Origin: Bordetella bronchialis
GTDB taxonomy: Bacteria > Pseudomonadota > Gammaproteobacteria > Burkholderiales > Burkholderiaceae_B
Assembly (NCBI RefSeq): GCF_001676705.1
Contig: NZ_CP016170.1
Coordinates: forward strand, 4,712,001 to 4,776,000
DNA: 64,000 bases
Direction: 5' to 3'
Part shown: positions 16,975 through 26,427 of the stretch, piece by piece
Numbering within the stretch: position 1 is the stretch's first letter
How the letters are laid out: each line of letters opens with the position of its first letter
Translations under genes and position numbers: made by a program
Notes under the pieces: model-generated
What the model was told of the DNA's origin: nothing
The model's input: only the letters and a program-made list of their open reading frames with translations
Databases searched by the model: none

Positions 16975-16991
16975 GGCCGATACCATCGGCC
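16975..16991 (+). terminator. Hairpin after the acyl-CoA synthetase operon
   Basis: GGCCGAT-ACC-ATCGGCC, a perfect seven-base stem with a three-base loop, begins 14 bases after the stop codon of the synthetase. No clear U-run follows, so it is only a weak candidate for an intrinsic terminator. Confidence 0.35.
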
Positions 16992-17017
16992 AAACTCTTG
17001 GTGTACCTTACTGCGGT

Positions 17018-17039
17018 GCTGCGCGATTTTCCGCGCAGC
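17018..17039 (+). promoter_or_regulatory. Stem-loop in the 5' leader of the ROK kinase gene
   Basis: GCTGCGCG-ATTTTC-CGCGCAGC forms a perfect eight-base stem 26 bases upstream of the kinase start codon. It could influence mRNA stability or translation at the head of the sugar-phosphate cluster, or serve as a protein-binding site. Function is unknown. Confidence 0.35.
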
Positions 17040-17065
17040 TTCATCGCATAAGGAGCGCCTGACGC

Positions 17066-17791
17066 ATGAAGCCCGGCATACTGGCCATCGACATCGGCGG
17101 CACCGGCCTGAAGGCTGCCGTCATCAACGAAAAAGGCCAGATGCTGGCCGAGCGCGTGCGCGTGCCCACCCCGCATCCCTGCCCGCCCAAGGTCCTGCTG
17201 GAAAACGTCAAGCGCATGACGGCGGACCTGCCCGCCTTCGACCGCATCTCCATCGGCTTTCCGGGCGTGGTGCGGGATGGCAAGGTGCTGACGGCGCCCA
17301 ATCTGGATACCTCGCTGTGGGCCGGATTCCCGCTGCGCCAGGCCATTTCGCGGACCTTCGGCAACAAGCCCGCCCATTTGCTGAACGACGCCGATATGCA
17401 GGGCCTGGGGCTGGTCAGCGGGCGCGGGCTGGAATTCGTCGTGACGCTGGGCACCGGCGTGGGCACCGCGCTGTTTCGCGACGGCGACCTCATGCCCCAC
17501 ATGGAGCTGGCCCATCACCCCATACACAAGAACAAGACCTACGACGAATACCTGGGCGAAGCAGAGCGTAAAACCCTAAGCAAAAAGCAATGGAACCGGC
17601 GGGTCAGGCGGGCGCTCGAATTGATCGAGATGCTATTCATGCCCGACCGCATTTATATCGGCGGCGGCAATGCCGCGCGGCTGGAACTGGCCGCGGACGA
17701 TCATATCGTGATCGGTTCCAACGACGCGGGCCTGGAGGGCGGCGCCGCCCTATGGCGCAAGGCGCGCGCGACCCCGGGCGGACGCTCATGA
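17066..17791 (+). CDS. ROK-family sugar kinase, polyphosphate-glucokinase-like
   Basis: 241 residues, shorter than typical ROK kinases (about 300) and close to polyphosphate glucokinases. The phosphate-1 motif LAIDIGGTGLKAAV, LNDADMQGLG, and TLGTGVGTALF (phosphate-2/ATP region) are evident, and the C-terminal YIGGGNAARL glycine segment is present. The zinc-binding CxCGxxGCxE motif of many ROK proteins is absent, as in the polyphosphate-type group. It would phosphorylate glucose to glucose-6-phosphate using polyphosphate and/or ATP. An AAGGAG ribosome site lies upstream. Its position just before transketolase suggests it feeds the pentose-phosphate genes that follow, although a strong hairpin separates them. 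Confidence 0.82.
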   Translation: MKPGILAIDIGGTGLKAAVINEKGQMLAERVRVPTPHPCPPKVLLENVKRMTADLPAFDRISIGFPGVVRDGKVLTAPNLDTSLWAGFPLRQAISRTFGNKPAHLLNDADMQGLGLVSGRGLEFVVTLGTGVGTALFRDGDLMPHMELAHHPIHKNKTYDEYLGEAERKTLSKKQWNRRVRRALELIEMLFMPDRIYIGGGNAARLELAADDHIVIGSNDAGLEGGAALWRKARATPGGRS

Positions 17792-17815
17792 ACGGCCCCT
17801 GACCGACGCCGCCGC

Positions 17816-17846
17816 GCCGCGGCCGGGCGCCCTGCCCGGCCGCGGC
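17816..17846 (+). other. Very strong GC hairpin between sugar kinase and transketolase genes
   Basis: A perfect 13-base stem (arms 17816-17828 and 17834-17846; left arm GCCGCGGCCGGGC) with a five-base loop lies in the 144-base gap between the two genes. No U-run follows, so it may act as an RNA-stability or processing element or as a partial terminator rather than a classical one. Confidence 0.5.
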
Positions 17847-17935
17847 CCCCACGCCCCTGGCCCGCCGGCGGCCATGCGGGCACGACGATTGCTCCTTGTG
17901 CCGGTTTGTCCGCGTTTTTGCCACAGAGAGGTCTC

Positions 17936-20035
17936 ATGAACACTCCCCCGTCCCCCGATCCCGCGCACAACGACGAAAGACTGGACCTGCTGTGCATCGA
18001 CACGCTGCGCACGCTGGCCATGGACGCGGTGCAAAAGGCCAACTCCGGCCATCCCGGCACCCCCATGGCGCTGGCCCCCGTCGCGTACACGCTCTGGCAC
18101 GATTTCCTGCGCTACGATCCCGCGCATCCCGACTGGCCCAACCGCGACCGCTTCGTCCTGTCGGCGGGACATGCCTCCATGCTGCTGTACGGGCTGCTGC
18201 ACCTGGCGGGCGTCATCGAGATCGACGCCGATGGCAAGCCCAGCGGTAAGCCGGCTGTCAGCCTGGACGATATCAAGCAATTCCGCCAGCTCGACTCCAA
18301 AACGCCCGGGCATCCCGAATACCGCATGACCACCGGCGTGGAAACCACCACCGGCCCGCTGGGCCAGGGCTGCGCCAACAGCGTCGGCATGGCCGTCGCC
18401 CAGCGCCACCTGGCCGAACGCTTCAACGGACCGGGCCGCACCGTATTCGACTACAACGTCTACGCGATCTGCGGCGACGGCGACATGATGGAAGGCGTCT
18501 CCGGCGAAGCGGCGTCCATCGCCGGCCACCTGGGCCTGTCCAACCTGTGCTGGATCTACGACAACAACACCATCAGCATCGAAGGCCATACCGAGCTGGC
18601 CTTTACCGAGAACGTCGCCGCGCGCTTCGCGGCCTATGGCTGGAACACCCTGCACGTCACCGACGCCAACGACCGCATGTCGCTGGCGGCCGCGCTGCGC
18701 CAGTTCCAGGCCACCACCGACCGGCCCACGCTGATCGTCGTCGACAGCGTGATCGGTTTCGGCTCGCCACACAAGCACAACACCGCCGCGGCGCACGGCG
18801 AAGCGCTGGGCGAAGAGGAAGTCCGCCTGACCAAGAAGGCCTATGGCTGGCCGGAGGACGCGCATTTCCTGGTGCCCGACGAAGTGCGCGACCGGCTGCG
18901 CGACGCCCTGGCCGCGCGCGGCGCGCCGGCCTATGCGCAATGGACCGCGACCATGGACCGGCTCAAGGCCGACGACCCCGCGATGCACGAAGAACTGCAA
19001 CGCATGCGCCAGGGCCGGCTGCCGGAAGGCTGGGACAGCGAGGCGCCCGTCTTCCCCCCGGATGCCAAGGGCATGGCCACGCGCGAATCCGGCGGCAAGG
19101 CCTTGAACGCCTTCGCCAAACACATTCCCCTGCTGATGGGCGGGGCGGCGGACCTGGCCCCCTCCACCAAGACCAACCTGACCTTCCAAGGCGCCGGCAG
19201 TTTCCAGCGCGGCAGCTACGGCGGCCGCAACATGCATTTCGGCGTGCGCGAGCACGCCATGGGCGCTATCGCCAACGGCATGGCGCTGTCGCACGTGCGG
19301 CCCTATACCGCCACCTTCCTGATCTTCAGCGACTACATGAAGCCGCCGATCCGGCTGGCGGCGCTGATGGAATTGCCGGTGGTCTTCGTCTTCACCCACG
19401 ACTCCATCGGCCTGGGCGAGGACGGCCCCACGCACCAGCCGGTGGAACAGCTGGCGCAGTTGCGCGGCATTCCGGGCATGCACGTGCTGCGCCCCTGCGA
19501 CGCCAACGAAACCGTCGAAGCCTGGAAGGTCGCCCTGACGCAGACCAACCGCCCCAGCGCCCTGGTGCTGTCGCGCCAGCCGCTGCCCACGCTGGACCGC
19601 GGCAAATACGCGCCGGCCTCGGGCCTGGCGCGCGGCGCCTATGTGCTGGCGGACTGCGCGCCGGACCAGCCGCAAGTCATCCTGATGGCCACCGGCAGCG
19701 AAGTCCCGCTTTGCCTGCAGGCCTATGACCGGCTGCGGGCCGATGGCATCGCGGCGCGCGTCGTCTCCATGCCCAGCTGGGACCTTTTCGAAGAGCAGGA
19801 CCAGGCCTATCGCGACAGCGTGCTGCCGCCCGCGGTCACCGCCCGGGTGGCGGTCGAGCAGGCCGGCTACCTGGGCTGGGACCGCTATGTCGGCACCACG
19901 GGGGCCACCATCGTGATGCGCACCTTCGGCGCCTCGGCCCCGATCGGCAAGCTGCAAGCGAAATTCGGATTCACGGTGGACAATGTGGTTCGCGCCGCGC
20001 GTGAGCAGGTGACAAACTCAAGGAGTACGCAATGA
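17936..20035 (+). CDS. tkt: Transketolase
   Basis: 699 residues from the ATG at 17936, preceded by AGAGAGG. The N-terminal thiamine-diphosphate half has KANSGHPGTPMALAPVAY and GDGDMMEGVSGEAASIAGH (Gly180-Asp181-Gly182, Mg-TPP site), followed by YDNN. The pyrimidine-binding half has FGVREHAMGAIANGMALS and a conserved THDSIGLGEDGPTHQPVEQL segment. It moves two-carbon units between xylulose-5-P, ribose-5-P and erythrose-4-P in the cytosol. The end overlaps the following transaldolase–isomerase gene by four bases (ATGA). As the first large gene of the cluster it links the oxidative branch to fructose-6-P and glyceraldehyde-3-P. Identity is near certain. Confidence 0.97.
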   Translation: MNTPPSPDPAHNDERLDLLCIDTLRTLAMDAVQKANSGHPGTPMALAPVAYTLWHDFLRYDPAHPDWPNRDRFVLSAGHASMLLYGLLHLAGVIEIDADGKPSGKPAVSLDDIKQFRQLDSKTPGHPEYRMTTGVETTTGPLGQGCANSVGMAVAQRHLAERFNGPGRTVFDYNVYAICGDGDMMEGVSGEAASIAGHLGLSNLCWIYDNNTISIEGHTELAFTENVAARFAAYGWNTLHVTDANDRMSLAAALRQFQATTDRPTLIVVDSVIGFGSPHKHNTAAAHGEALGEEEVRLTKKAYGWPEDAHFLVPDEVRDRLRDALAARGAPAYAQWTATMDRLKADDPAMHEELQRMRQGRLPEGWDSEAPVFPPDAKGMATRESGGKALNAFAKHIPLLMGGAADLAPSTKTNLTFQGAGSFQRGSYGGRNMHFGVREHAMGAIANGMALSHVRPYTATFLIFSDYMKPPIRLAALMELPVVFVFTHDSIGLGEDGPTHQPVEQLAQLRGIPGMHVLRPCDANETVEAWKVALTQTNRPSALVLSRQPLPTLDRGKYAPASGLARGAYVLADCAPDQPQVILMATGSEVPLCLQAYDRLRADGIAARVVSMPSWDLFEEQDQAYRDSVLPPAVTARVAVEQAGYLGWDRYVGTTGATIVMRTFGASAPIGKLQAKFGFTVDNVVRAAREQVTNSRSTQ

Positions 20036-22875
20036 ACCAGACAACGAAAAACCCGCTGGTCCGGCTGGCGGAGGCCGGACAAGCCATATGGCTGGATTTC
20101 CTGAGCCGGGATTTCCTGGCGCAGGGCGGCCTGGACAAACTGGTGCGCGAAGACAGCCTGACCGGCGTCACGTCCAATCCGTCCATCTTCGAAAAAGCGA
20201 TGGGCCACGGCGAAGCCTACGACGAACAGCTGCACGCCATCCTGTACCAGGCGGACGCCGAGCCCGGTGAAGTCTACGAAAAACTGGCCGTGCGCGACAT
20301 CCAGGCCGCCGCCGACGCGCTGCGCCCGGTCTATGACCGCCTGAACGGCAAGGACGGCTACGTCAGCCTGGAGGTCTCTCCCTACCTGGCCTACGACACC
20401 GAAGGCACCCTGGCCGAGGCGCGCCGCCTGTGGAAGGCGGTGGACCGGCCCAACCTGATGATCAAGGTTCCCGGCACGCCGCAGGGCGTGCCGGCGATAC
20501 GCCAGCTGATCGAGGAAGGCATCAACGTCAACGTCACGCTGCTGTTCTCGCGCGAGGCCTACCGCGCCGTCGCCGACGCCTACATCGAGGGCCTGCAAGC
20601 GCGCGCCCAGGCCGGCAAGCCGGTGGACCGCCTGGCCAGCGTGGCCAGCTTCTTCGTCAGCCGCATCGATACCCGCATCGACAAGAAAATCGAGGACGCG
20701 CTGAAACAGCCCGGCGCCGATAGCGCCCGCCTGAACGCGCTGAAGGGCCGGATCGCCATCGCCAACGCCAAGATGGCCTACCAGGACTATCTTGAGCTGA
20801 TAGGCCAGGACCGCTGGAAGGCGCTGGCGCAGAAAGGCGCGCACCCGCAGCGGCTGCTGTGGGCCTCCACCGGCACCAAGAATCCCGCCTATCCGGCCAC
20901 CCTGTACGTGGACGAACTGATCGGCCCGGATACGGTCAACACCATGCCCACCGGCACCATGGACGCCTTCCGCCAGGGCGGCACGGTCGAGCCCACGCTG
21001 ACCCGCGACATCGACACCGCGCGGCGCGAGCTGGACGACGCCCGCGAGCTGGGGCTGGACCTGGATGCGGTCACGCGCGAGCTGGTGGAAGACGGCACCC
21101 GCCAGTTCTCCGATGCCTTCGACGCGCTGCTGGGCGCGGTGGCGGGCAAGCGCCTGACCTACCTGGGCGAACAGATCAACGGCGTCGCCTATGAACTGCC
21201 CAAGCCGCTGGCCGAGGCCGTGGACAAATGCCTGGACCGCGCCCGCGCCGATGGCTGGGCGCGCCGCCTGTGGCAGCACGACGCCTCCATGTGGACGGGA
21301 CAACAGGAAGACCGCTGGATGGGCTGGCTGGCCGCCGGCCAGGGCCGGCAGATCGACGCCGACGCCATCGCCGCCCTGGCGCGCGACGTGCAGGCCGAGC
21401 GCTACACGCACGCCGTGCTGCTGGGCATGGGCGGCTCCAGCCTGGGCCCGGAAGTGCTGGCGCAGACACTGGGCGAATCCGGCCAGGGCCTGGCCCTGCA
21501 CGCGCTGGACTCCACCAATCCCGACGAGATCTGCGCGGTGGAGCGCGGCATCGACATCGCCCGCACCCTGTTCATCGTCTCGAGCAAATCCGGCTCCACG
21601 CTGGAACCCGAAATCCTCAATGCCTATTTCCATGCGGCCACCGTGGCCGCCGTGGGGCAGGAAAACGCCGGCAGGCATTTCGTCGCCATCACCGATCCCG
21701 GCTCCAAGCTGGAGGCCGCGGCCAAACAGGCCGGCTATCGCGCCATCTTCCATGGCGATCCGGCCATCGGCGGCCGCTATTCCGTCCTGTCGGTGTTCGG
21801 CATGGTGCCGCTGGGCGTCATGGGGCACAACGTCGCCCACTTCATGGACGTCACCCAGCCCATGGTGCGCGCCTGCGGGCCCTCGTCGCCGCCCTCGGTC
21901 AACCCGGGCGTGCGCCTGGGCGCCATCCTGGGCGAAGCCGCGCGCGCCGGCCGCGACAAGGTCACCGTTTTCGCGTCGCCCACGGTGGCCAGCATCGGAT
22001 CGTGGCTGGAGCAGCTGCTGGCCGAATCCACCGGCAAGCACGGCAAGGGCATCGTCCCGGTCGACCTGGAGCCCATCGGCACGCCGGACGTCTACGGACA
22101 GGACCGCGTCTTCGCCTACCTGCGCTGCGCGGAGGACGACACCACCCAGCTGGACGCCAAGGTGCAGGCCCTGGCCGCCGCCGGCCAGCCCGTCATCCGC
22201 ATCACGCTGCCCCGGCCGGCCGCCATCGGCCAGGAATTCTTCCGCTGGGAAGTCGCCACCGCCGTGGCGGGCGCCATCATCGGCATCGATCCTTTCGACC
22301 AGCCGGACGTGGAGGCCAGCAAGGTCAAGACCCGGGCGCTGACCGACGCCTACGAGAAAACCGGCAAGCTGCCGCCCGAAACCCCCATCGCGGAAGACGG
22401 CGAACTGGCCTTCTACGGCGATGCCTCGCTGGCCGCCGACGGCACCGCCGAAGGCGTGCTGCGCGCCCACCTGGCCCGGCTGGGCCAGGGCGACTACGCC
22501 GCCGTGCTGGCCTATGTCGCCCGCAACGCCGCGCACGAACGGCAGATCGCCAGCCTGCGCGCCACGGTGCGCGACCGCCGCAAGGTCGCCACGGTGGGCG
22601 GCTTCGGCCCGCGCTTCCTGCATTCCACCGGGCAAGCCTACAAGGGCGGCCCGAACAGCGGCGTCTTCCTGCAGATCACGGCCGATCCGGCGCACGATTT
22701 GTCCGTGCCGGGCCGCAAGATCAGCTTCGGCACCGTGCAGGCGGCGCAGGCGCTGGGCGACCTGCAGGTCCTGGCCGAACGCGGACGGCGCTACCTGCGC
22801 GTGCATATCCGCGGCGGCGACGTGGAAAGCGGCCTGGCGCGCCTGGCCAAGGCCGTCAAGCAGGTGACCAACTGA
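20032..22875 (+). CDS. Bifunctional transaldolase / glucose-6-phosphate isomerase
   Basis: 947 residues, a fusion of two enzymes. Residues about 1-370 are a transaldolase: [14 protein letters not shown], the Schiff-base lysine Lys145 in LMIKVPGTP, and NVNVTLLFS. Residues about 385-947 resemble phosphoglucose isomerase: [10 protein letters not shown] from Gly467, [11 protein letters not shown] with Lys519-Ser520-Gly521-Ser522, and [24 protein letters not shown]. The C-terminal about 150 residues carry [19 protein letters not shown], typical of this fused form. The product would convert sedoheptulose-7-P and glyceraldehyde-3-P to fructose-6-P, then to glucose-6-P, closing a cycle with the dehydrogenases downstream. 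Start overlaps tkt. The fusion is known in actinobacteria, cyanobacteria and some proteobacteria. Confidence 0.95.
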   Translation: MNQTTKNPLVRLAEAGQAIWLDFLSRDFLAQGGLDKLVREDSLTGVTSNPSIFEKAMGHGEAYDEQLHAILYQADAEPGEVYEKLAVRDIQAAADALRPVYDRLNGKDGYVSLEVSPYLAYDTEGTLAEARRLWKAVDRPNLMIKVPGTPQGVPAIRQLIEEGINVNVTLLFSREAYRAVADAYIEGLQARAQAGKPVDRLASVASFFVSRIDTRIDKKIEDALKQPGADSARLNALKGRIAIANAKMAYQDYLELIGQDRWKALAQKGAHPQRLLWASTGTKNPAYPATLYVDELIGPDTVNTMPTGTMDAFRQGGTVEPTLTRDIDTARRELDDARELGLDLDAVTRELVEDGTRQFSDAFDALLGAVAGKRLTYLGEQINGVAYELPKPLAEAVDKCLDRARADGWARRLWQHDASMWTGQQEDRWMGWLAAGQGRQIDADAIAALARDVQAERYTHAVLLGMGGSSLGPEVLAQTLGESGQGLALHALDSTNPDEICAVERGIDIARTLFIVSSKSGSTLEPEILNAYFHAATVAAVGQENAGRHFVAITDPGSKLEAAAKQAGYRAIFHGDPAIGGRYSVLSVFGMVPLGVMGHNVAHFMDVTQPMVRACGPSSPPSVNPGVRLGAILGEAARAGRDKVTVFASPTVASIGSWLEQLLAESTGKHGKGIVPVDLEPIGTPDVYGQDRVFAYLRCAEDDTTQLDAKVQALAAAGQPVIRITLPRPAAIGQEFFRWEVATAVAGAIIGIDPFDQPDVEASKVKTRALTDAYEKTGKLPPETPIAEDGELAFYGDASLAADGTAEGVLRAHLARLGQGDYAAVLAYVARNAAHERQIASLRATVRDRRKVATVGGFGPRFLHSTGQAYKGGPNSGVFLQITADPAHDLSVPGRKISFGTVQAAQALGDLQVLAERGRRYLRVHIRGGDVESGLARLAKAVKQVTN

Positions 22876-22877
22876 CC

Positions 22878-22892
22878 GGGGCCGCAGGCCCC
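22878..22892 (+). terminator. Short GC hairpin after the transaldolase–isomerase gene
   Basis: GGGGCC-GCA-GGCCCC lies two bases after the stop codon, followed by CTTGC rather than a U-run... the stem is short and termination would be weak; it may only modulate expression of the downstream dehydrogenases. Confidence 0.25.
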
Positions 22893-22954
22893 TTGCATCC
22901 CCGGGCCAGGCGCGGCATGGCAGCCCGCCGGCCCCTCATCGCGGAGAAATCGCC

Positions 22955-23932
22955 ATGCAACTCGGATTGATTGGACTTGGGCGCATGGGCGCCAACATCG
23001 CCCGCCGCCTGATGCGGAACAAGCATGAAGTCATCGTGTACAACCGCAGCCTGGACAAGGTAAAGGAATTGCAGTCCGAAGGCGCCACGGGCGTCGACAA
23101 CGTAGAGGCCCTGATCGCCAAGCTGGCCAAGCCGCGCGCGGTATGGGTGATGCTGCCGGCGGGCGCCGTCACCGAGCACATGATCGAAACCCTGGCGGGG
23201 CTGATGGACCCGGGCGACATCATCATCGACGGCGGCAACACGATGTACAAGGACGACATCCGCCGCGCCAAGGCGCTGGCCGCGCGCAAGATCGAATACG
23301 TGGACGTCGGCACGTCCGGCGGCATCTGGGGCCTGGAACGCGGCTACTGCATGATGATAGGCGGCGAGGACCGCGTCGTGCGGCACCTGGACCCGATCTT
23401 CTCGTGCCTGGCGCCCGGCCTGGGCGACATCCCCCGCACCCCGGGCCGCGAGGGACGCGACCCGCGCGCCGAACAGGGCTACATCCACGCCGGCCCGGCC
23501 GGCGCCGGGCACTTCGTCAAGATGGTCCATAACGGCATCGAATACGGCATCATGCAGGCCTACGCCGAAGGCTTCGACATCCTCAAGACCAAGGGTTCGG
23601 ACCAGCTGCCGGAAGACCAGCGCCTGAACATCGAAGTCGCCGACGTCGCCGAAGTCTGGCGCCGCGGCAGCGTGGTGTCCTCGTGGCTGCTGGACCTGAC
23701 CGCCATCGCGCTGGCCAAGGATCCCAAGCTGGCCGGCTTCTCCGGCGACGTGGCGGACAGCGGCGAGGGCCGCTGGACGATAGACGCCGCGGTGGAACAG
23801 GCGGTGCCGGCCCCCGTGCTGGCCAGCGCCCTGTTCGCGCGCTTCCGCTCGCGCCAGGACGCCACCTTCGGCGACAAAATGCTGTCGGCCATGCGCTTCG
23901 GCTTTGGCGGGCACGTCGAGGAGAAAAAGTGA
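22955..23932 (+). CDS. gnd: 6-phosphogluconate dehydrogenase, decarboxylating (short type)
   Basis: 325 residues, matching the short GndA/YqeC-type enzyme rather than the 470-residue form. The N-terminal Rossmann motif is [15 protein letters not shown] with VYNRS after strand 2, [10 protein letters not shown], the substrate-binding [17 protein letters not shown] and the catalytic [13 protein letters not shown] segment (Lys and His/Asn). It oxidises 6-phosphogluconate to ribulose-5-phosphate and CO2 while reducing NAD(P)+. Short-type enzymes often prefer NAD, but cofactor choice cannot be fixed from sequence. A CGGAG ribosome site precedes it, and its stop codon overlaps the zwf start by one base (TGATG). 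Confidence 0.95.
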   Translation: MQLGLIGLGRMGANIARRLMRNKHEVIVYNRSLDKVKELQSEGATGVDNVEALIAKLAKPRAVWVMLPAGAVTEHMIETLAGLMDPGDIIIDGGNTMYKDDIRRAKALAARKIEYVDVGTSGGIWGLERGYCMMIGGEDRVVRHLDPIFSCLAPGLGDIPRTPGREGRDPRAEQGYIHAGPAGAGHFVKMVHNGIEYGIMQAYAEGFDILKTKGSDQLPEDQRLNIEVADVAEVWRRGSVVSSWLLDLTAIALAKDPKLAGFSGDVADSGEGRWTIDAAVEQAVPAPVLASALFARFRSRQDATFGDKMLSAMRFGFGGHVEEKK

Positions 23933-25479
23933 TGACGGCCGCGCAATCGACAAACCGCTCCGCGCGGTCGCAGATGGCGCCGCCCACCACCCTGTTCCTG
24001 TTCGGCGCCCACGGGGACCTGGTCAAGCGCCTGCTGGTGCCGTCCCTGTACAACCTGACGCGCGACGGCCTGGTCGGCGATGCCCTGCGCATCGTCGGCG
24101 TGGACCACAACAAAGTCAGCGACGAGGAATATCGCGGCAAGCTGGGCGACTTCATGAACGAAATCGCCGCCAAGAATGCCGCCAAGCGCGGCGGCGGCGA
24201 AGGCGCCGAGCCGGCCCTGGACCCGCAGCTGTGGGACCGCCTGGCGCAGCGCATCACCTACCTGGAAGGCGACTTCCTGGACGACGCCACGTACCAGGCC
24301 ATCGCGCAGCGCATCGAGTCCTCCGGCACGCGCAACGCCATCTTCTACCTGGCCACCGCGCCGCGCTTTTTCTGCGAAGTCATCACCCGCCTGGCGCATG
24401 CCGGCCTGCTGCAGGAAGGCGACGGCCAGTTCCGCCGCGTCGTCGTCGAAAAGCCCTTCGGCTCCGACCTGAAGACCGCGCAGCAGCTCAACGCCGGCAT
24501 CCTGGCGGTAATGGACGAGCGGCAGGTCTACCGCATCGACCACTACCTGGGCAAGGAAACGGTGCAGAACATCCTGGTCAGCCGCTTCTCCAACGGGCTG
24601 TTCGAGGCCTTCTGGAACAACCACTACGTGGATCACGTGCAGATCACCGCGGCCGAAACCGTGGGCGTGGAACAGCGCGGCAACTTCTACGAGCGCACCG
24701 GCGCGCTGCGCGACATGGTGCCCAACCACCTCTTCCAGCTGCTGGCCATGGTGGCCATGGAGCCGCCCGCGGCCTTCGGCGCCGACGCCGTGCGCAGCGA
24801 AAAGGCCAAGGTCATCGCCGCCATCCGGCCGCAATCCCCGGACGAAGCCCGCCGCAATTCCGTGCGCGGCCAGTACGCCGCGGGCGAAATCGGCGGCACG
24901 CCCGTGCCCGGCTACCGCCAGGAAAACCGCGTCGCGCCGGACAGCTGCACGGAAACCTATGTCGCGCTGAAACTGTGGGTGGACAATTGGCGCTGGGCCG
25001 GCGTGCCCTTCTACCTGCGCACGGGCAAGCGCCTGGCGGTGCGCAACACCGAAATCGCCATCTGCTTCAAGCCCGCGCCGATGTCGCCCTTCCGCGACAC
25101 GCACGTGCACCAGATGCGGCCCAACTACCTCATCATCCAGATCCAGCCGGACGAAGGCATGTGGTTCGACTTCCAGGCCAAAAGGCCCGGCACCACCCTG
25201 GAAATCGACAACATCCAGATGGGATTCGCCTATTCCGACTTCTTCAAGATGCAGCCGTCCACGGGCTATGAAACCCTGCTCTACGACTGCATGATCGGCG
25301 ACCAGACCCTGTTCCAGCGGGCCGACAACATCGAAAACGGCTGGGGCGCGGTCCAGCCCTTCCTGGATGCCTGGCAGGGCTGCACGGACGTCCACCTGTA
25401 CGCCGCCGGCTCGCACGGCCCCGATGCCGCCGACGAGCTGTTGCGCCGGGACGGACGCGCATGGCACAGCTTGAACTAG
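23932..25479 (+). CDS. zwf: Glucose-6-phosphate 1-dehydrogenase
   Basis: 515 residues from the ATG at 23932, which shares a base with the gnd stop; GAGGAG stands just upstream. NADP-binding LFLFGAHGDLVKR, KPFGSDL, and the active-site RIDHYLGKETVQNIL with His204 are unmistakable. It oxidises glucose-6-phosphate to 6-phosphoglucono-lactone, the entry to the oxidative pentose-phosphate pathway and a major NADPH source. The insert KNAAKRGGGEGAEPALDP near residue 85 is somewhat unusual. Its 3' end overlaps the HAD phosphatase gene by 19 bases. Identity near certain. Confidence 0.97.
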   Translation: MTAAQSTNRSARSQMAPPTTLFLFGAHGDLVKRLLVPSLYNLTRDGLVGDALRIVGVDHNKVSDEEYRGKLGDFMNEIAAKNAAKRGGGEGAEPALDPQLWDRLAQRITYLEGDFLDDATYQAIAQRIESSGTRNAIFYLATAPRFFCEVITRLAHAGLLQEGDGQFRRVVVEKPFGSDLKTAQQLNAGILAVMDERQVYRIDHYLGKETVQNILVSRFSNGLFEAFWNNHYVDHVQITAAETVGVEQRGNFYERTGALRDMVPNHLFQLLAMVAMEPPAAFGADAVRSEKAKVIAAIRPQSPDEARRNSVRGQYAAGEIGGTPVPGYRQENRVAPDSCTETYVALKLWVDNWRWAGVPFYLRTGKRLAVRNTEIAICFKPAPMSPFRDTHVHQMRPNYLIIQIQPDEGMWFDFQAKRPGTTLEIDNIQMGFAYSDFFKMQPSTGYETLLYDCMIGDQTLFQRADNIENGWGAVQPFLDAWQGCTDVHLYAAGSHGPDAADELLRRDGRAWHSLN

Positions 25480-26333
25480 GCGCGGGCGGGAACGCGCCGG
25501 GTACCGGCCAGCGTCCGGACGCGAAGCGCGCCATCCGCCTGCTCGTCTCCGATGTCGACGGCACGCTGGTGCGCCCGGACAAACAGGTCAGCGCCCCGAC
25601 GCTGGCCGCCATCCGCGCGCTGCGCGAGGCCGGCGTGGCCTTTACCCTGGTCAGCAGCCGCCCGCCCCGCGGCATGCTGCCCCTGGTCCGCATGCTGGAC
25701 ATCGACACCCCCACCGCCGCCTTCAACGGCGGTGCCATCGTCGACACCGGCGGCCGCACCATCGAATTCCACCCCCTCTCGACGGCCAACGCGCGCATCG
25801 CCCTGGACCTCTTCGCCGGCGCGCCCGCCGTGGAAACCTGGGTCTTCGCCGACGACAAATGGCTGCTGCGGGATCCGGCCGGTCCCTACGTCCCCCTGGA
25901 ACGGCACACCCTGGGCTACGACGGCACGGTGGTCGACAGCTTCGAACCCTACCTGGACCGCATCGGCAAAATCGTTGCCGCCAGCGCGGACGCCCAGGGC
26001 CTGATCCACCTGGAACAACAGATCAACCCGCGCATCGCGCCGGACGCCCACGCATCGCGCTCGCAGGTCTACTACCTGGACGTCAACCACGCGCGCGCCA
26101 ACAAGGGCGACGCCGTGGCGGCGCTGGCCCGCCACCTGGGCATCCCCCTGGCCGAAACCGCCGTCATCGGCGACGGCGACAACGACGTTCCCATGTTCGA
26201 GCGCGCCGGCTTCTCCATCGCCATGGCACAGGCCTCCGCGCAGGTCCGCGCCCGGGCCACGGTCACCACCGCCAGCAACGCCGACGACGGCCTTGCCGCC
26301 GCCGTGCACCGCTTCATCCTGCCCGCCCTGTAG
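25461..26333 (+). CDS. HAD-superfamily hydrolase, Cof/SupH type
   Basis: 290 residues. HAD motif I VSDVDGTLVRPD (nucleophile Asp), motif II LVSSRPP, a cap domain of the C2B kind, motif III lysine in NKGDAVAALARH, and motif IV VIGDGDNDVPMFERAG are all present. Cof-type phosphatases dephosphorylate sugar phosphates and related metabolites. Overlap with zwf and position before the lactonase gene suggest it removes or repairs a phosphorylated intermediate of the same pathway; this is inference. The exact substrate cannot be read from the sequence. The first 25 residues are low complexity and lie over the zwf end. Confidence 0.88.
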   Translation: MAQLELGAGGNAPGTGQRPDAKRAIRLLVSDVDGTLVRPDKQVSAPTLAAIRALREAGVAFTLVSSRPPRGMLPLVRMLDIDTPTAAFNGGAIVDTGGRTIEFHPLSTANARIALDLFAGAPAVETWVFADDKWLLRDPAGPYVPLERHTLGYDGTVVDSFEPYLDRIGKIVAASADAQGLIHLEQQINPRIAPDAHASRSQVYYLDVNHARANKGDAVAALARHLGIPLAETAVIGDGDNDVPMFERAGFSIAMAQASAQVRARATVTTASNADDGLAAAVHRFILPAL

Positions 26334-26427
26334 CCGCCATCACCGGCCCCGGCACCCACCCATGGACCATCCCGCCGCATCGCGGCACCGCGCCCCGATG
26401 CGTACACGTACCGCCCAGGAGCCAGAC

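Noticed and set aside
19885..22806. Very long open frame (over 900 codons) antisense to the transaldolase–isomerase gene
   Set aside because: It is a mirror of high third-position GC in the real gene: rich in Ala, Gly, Arg, Gln and His, with no domain motif. Similar antisense frames over 6103-7980, 14070-16862, 34437-37082 and 48356-50296 were rejected for the same reason.
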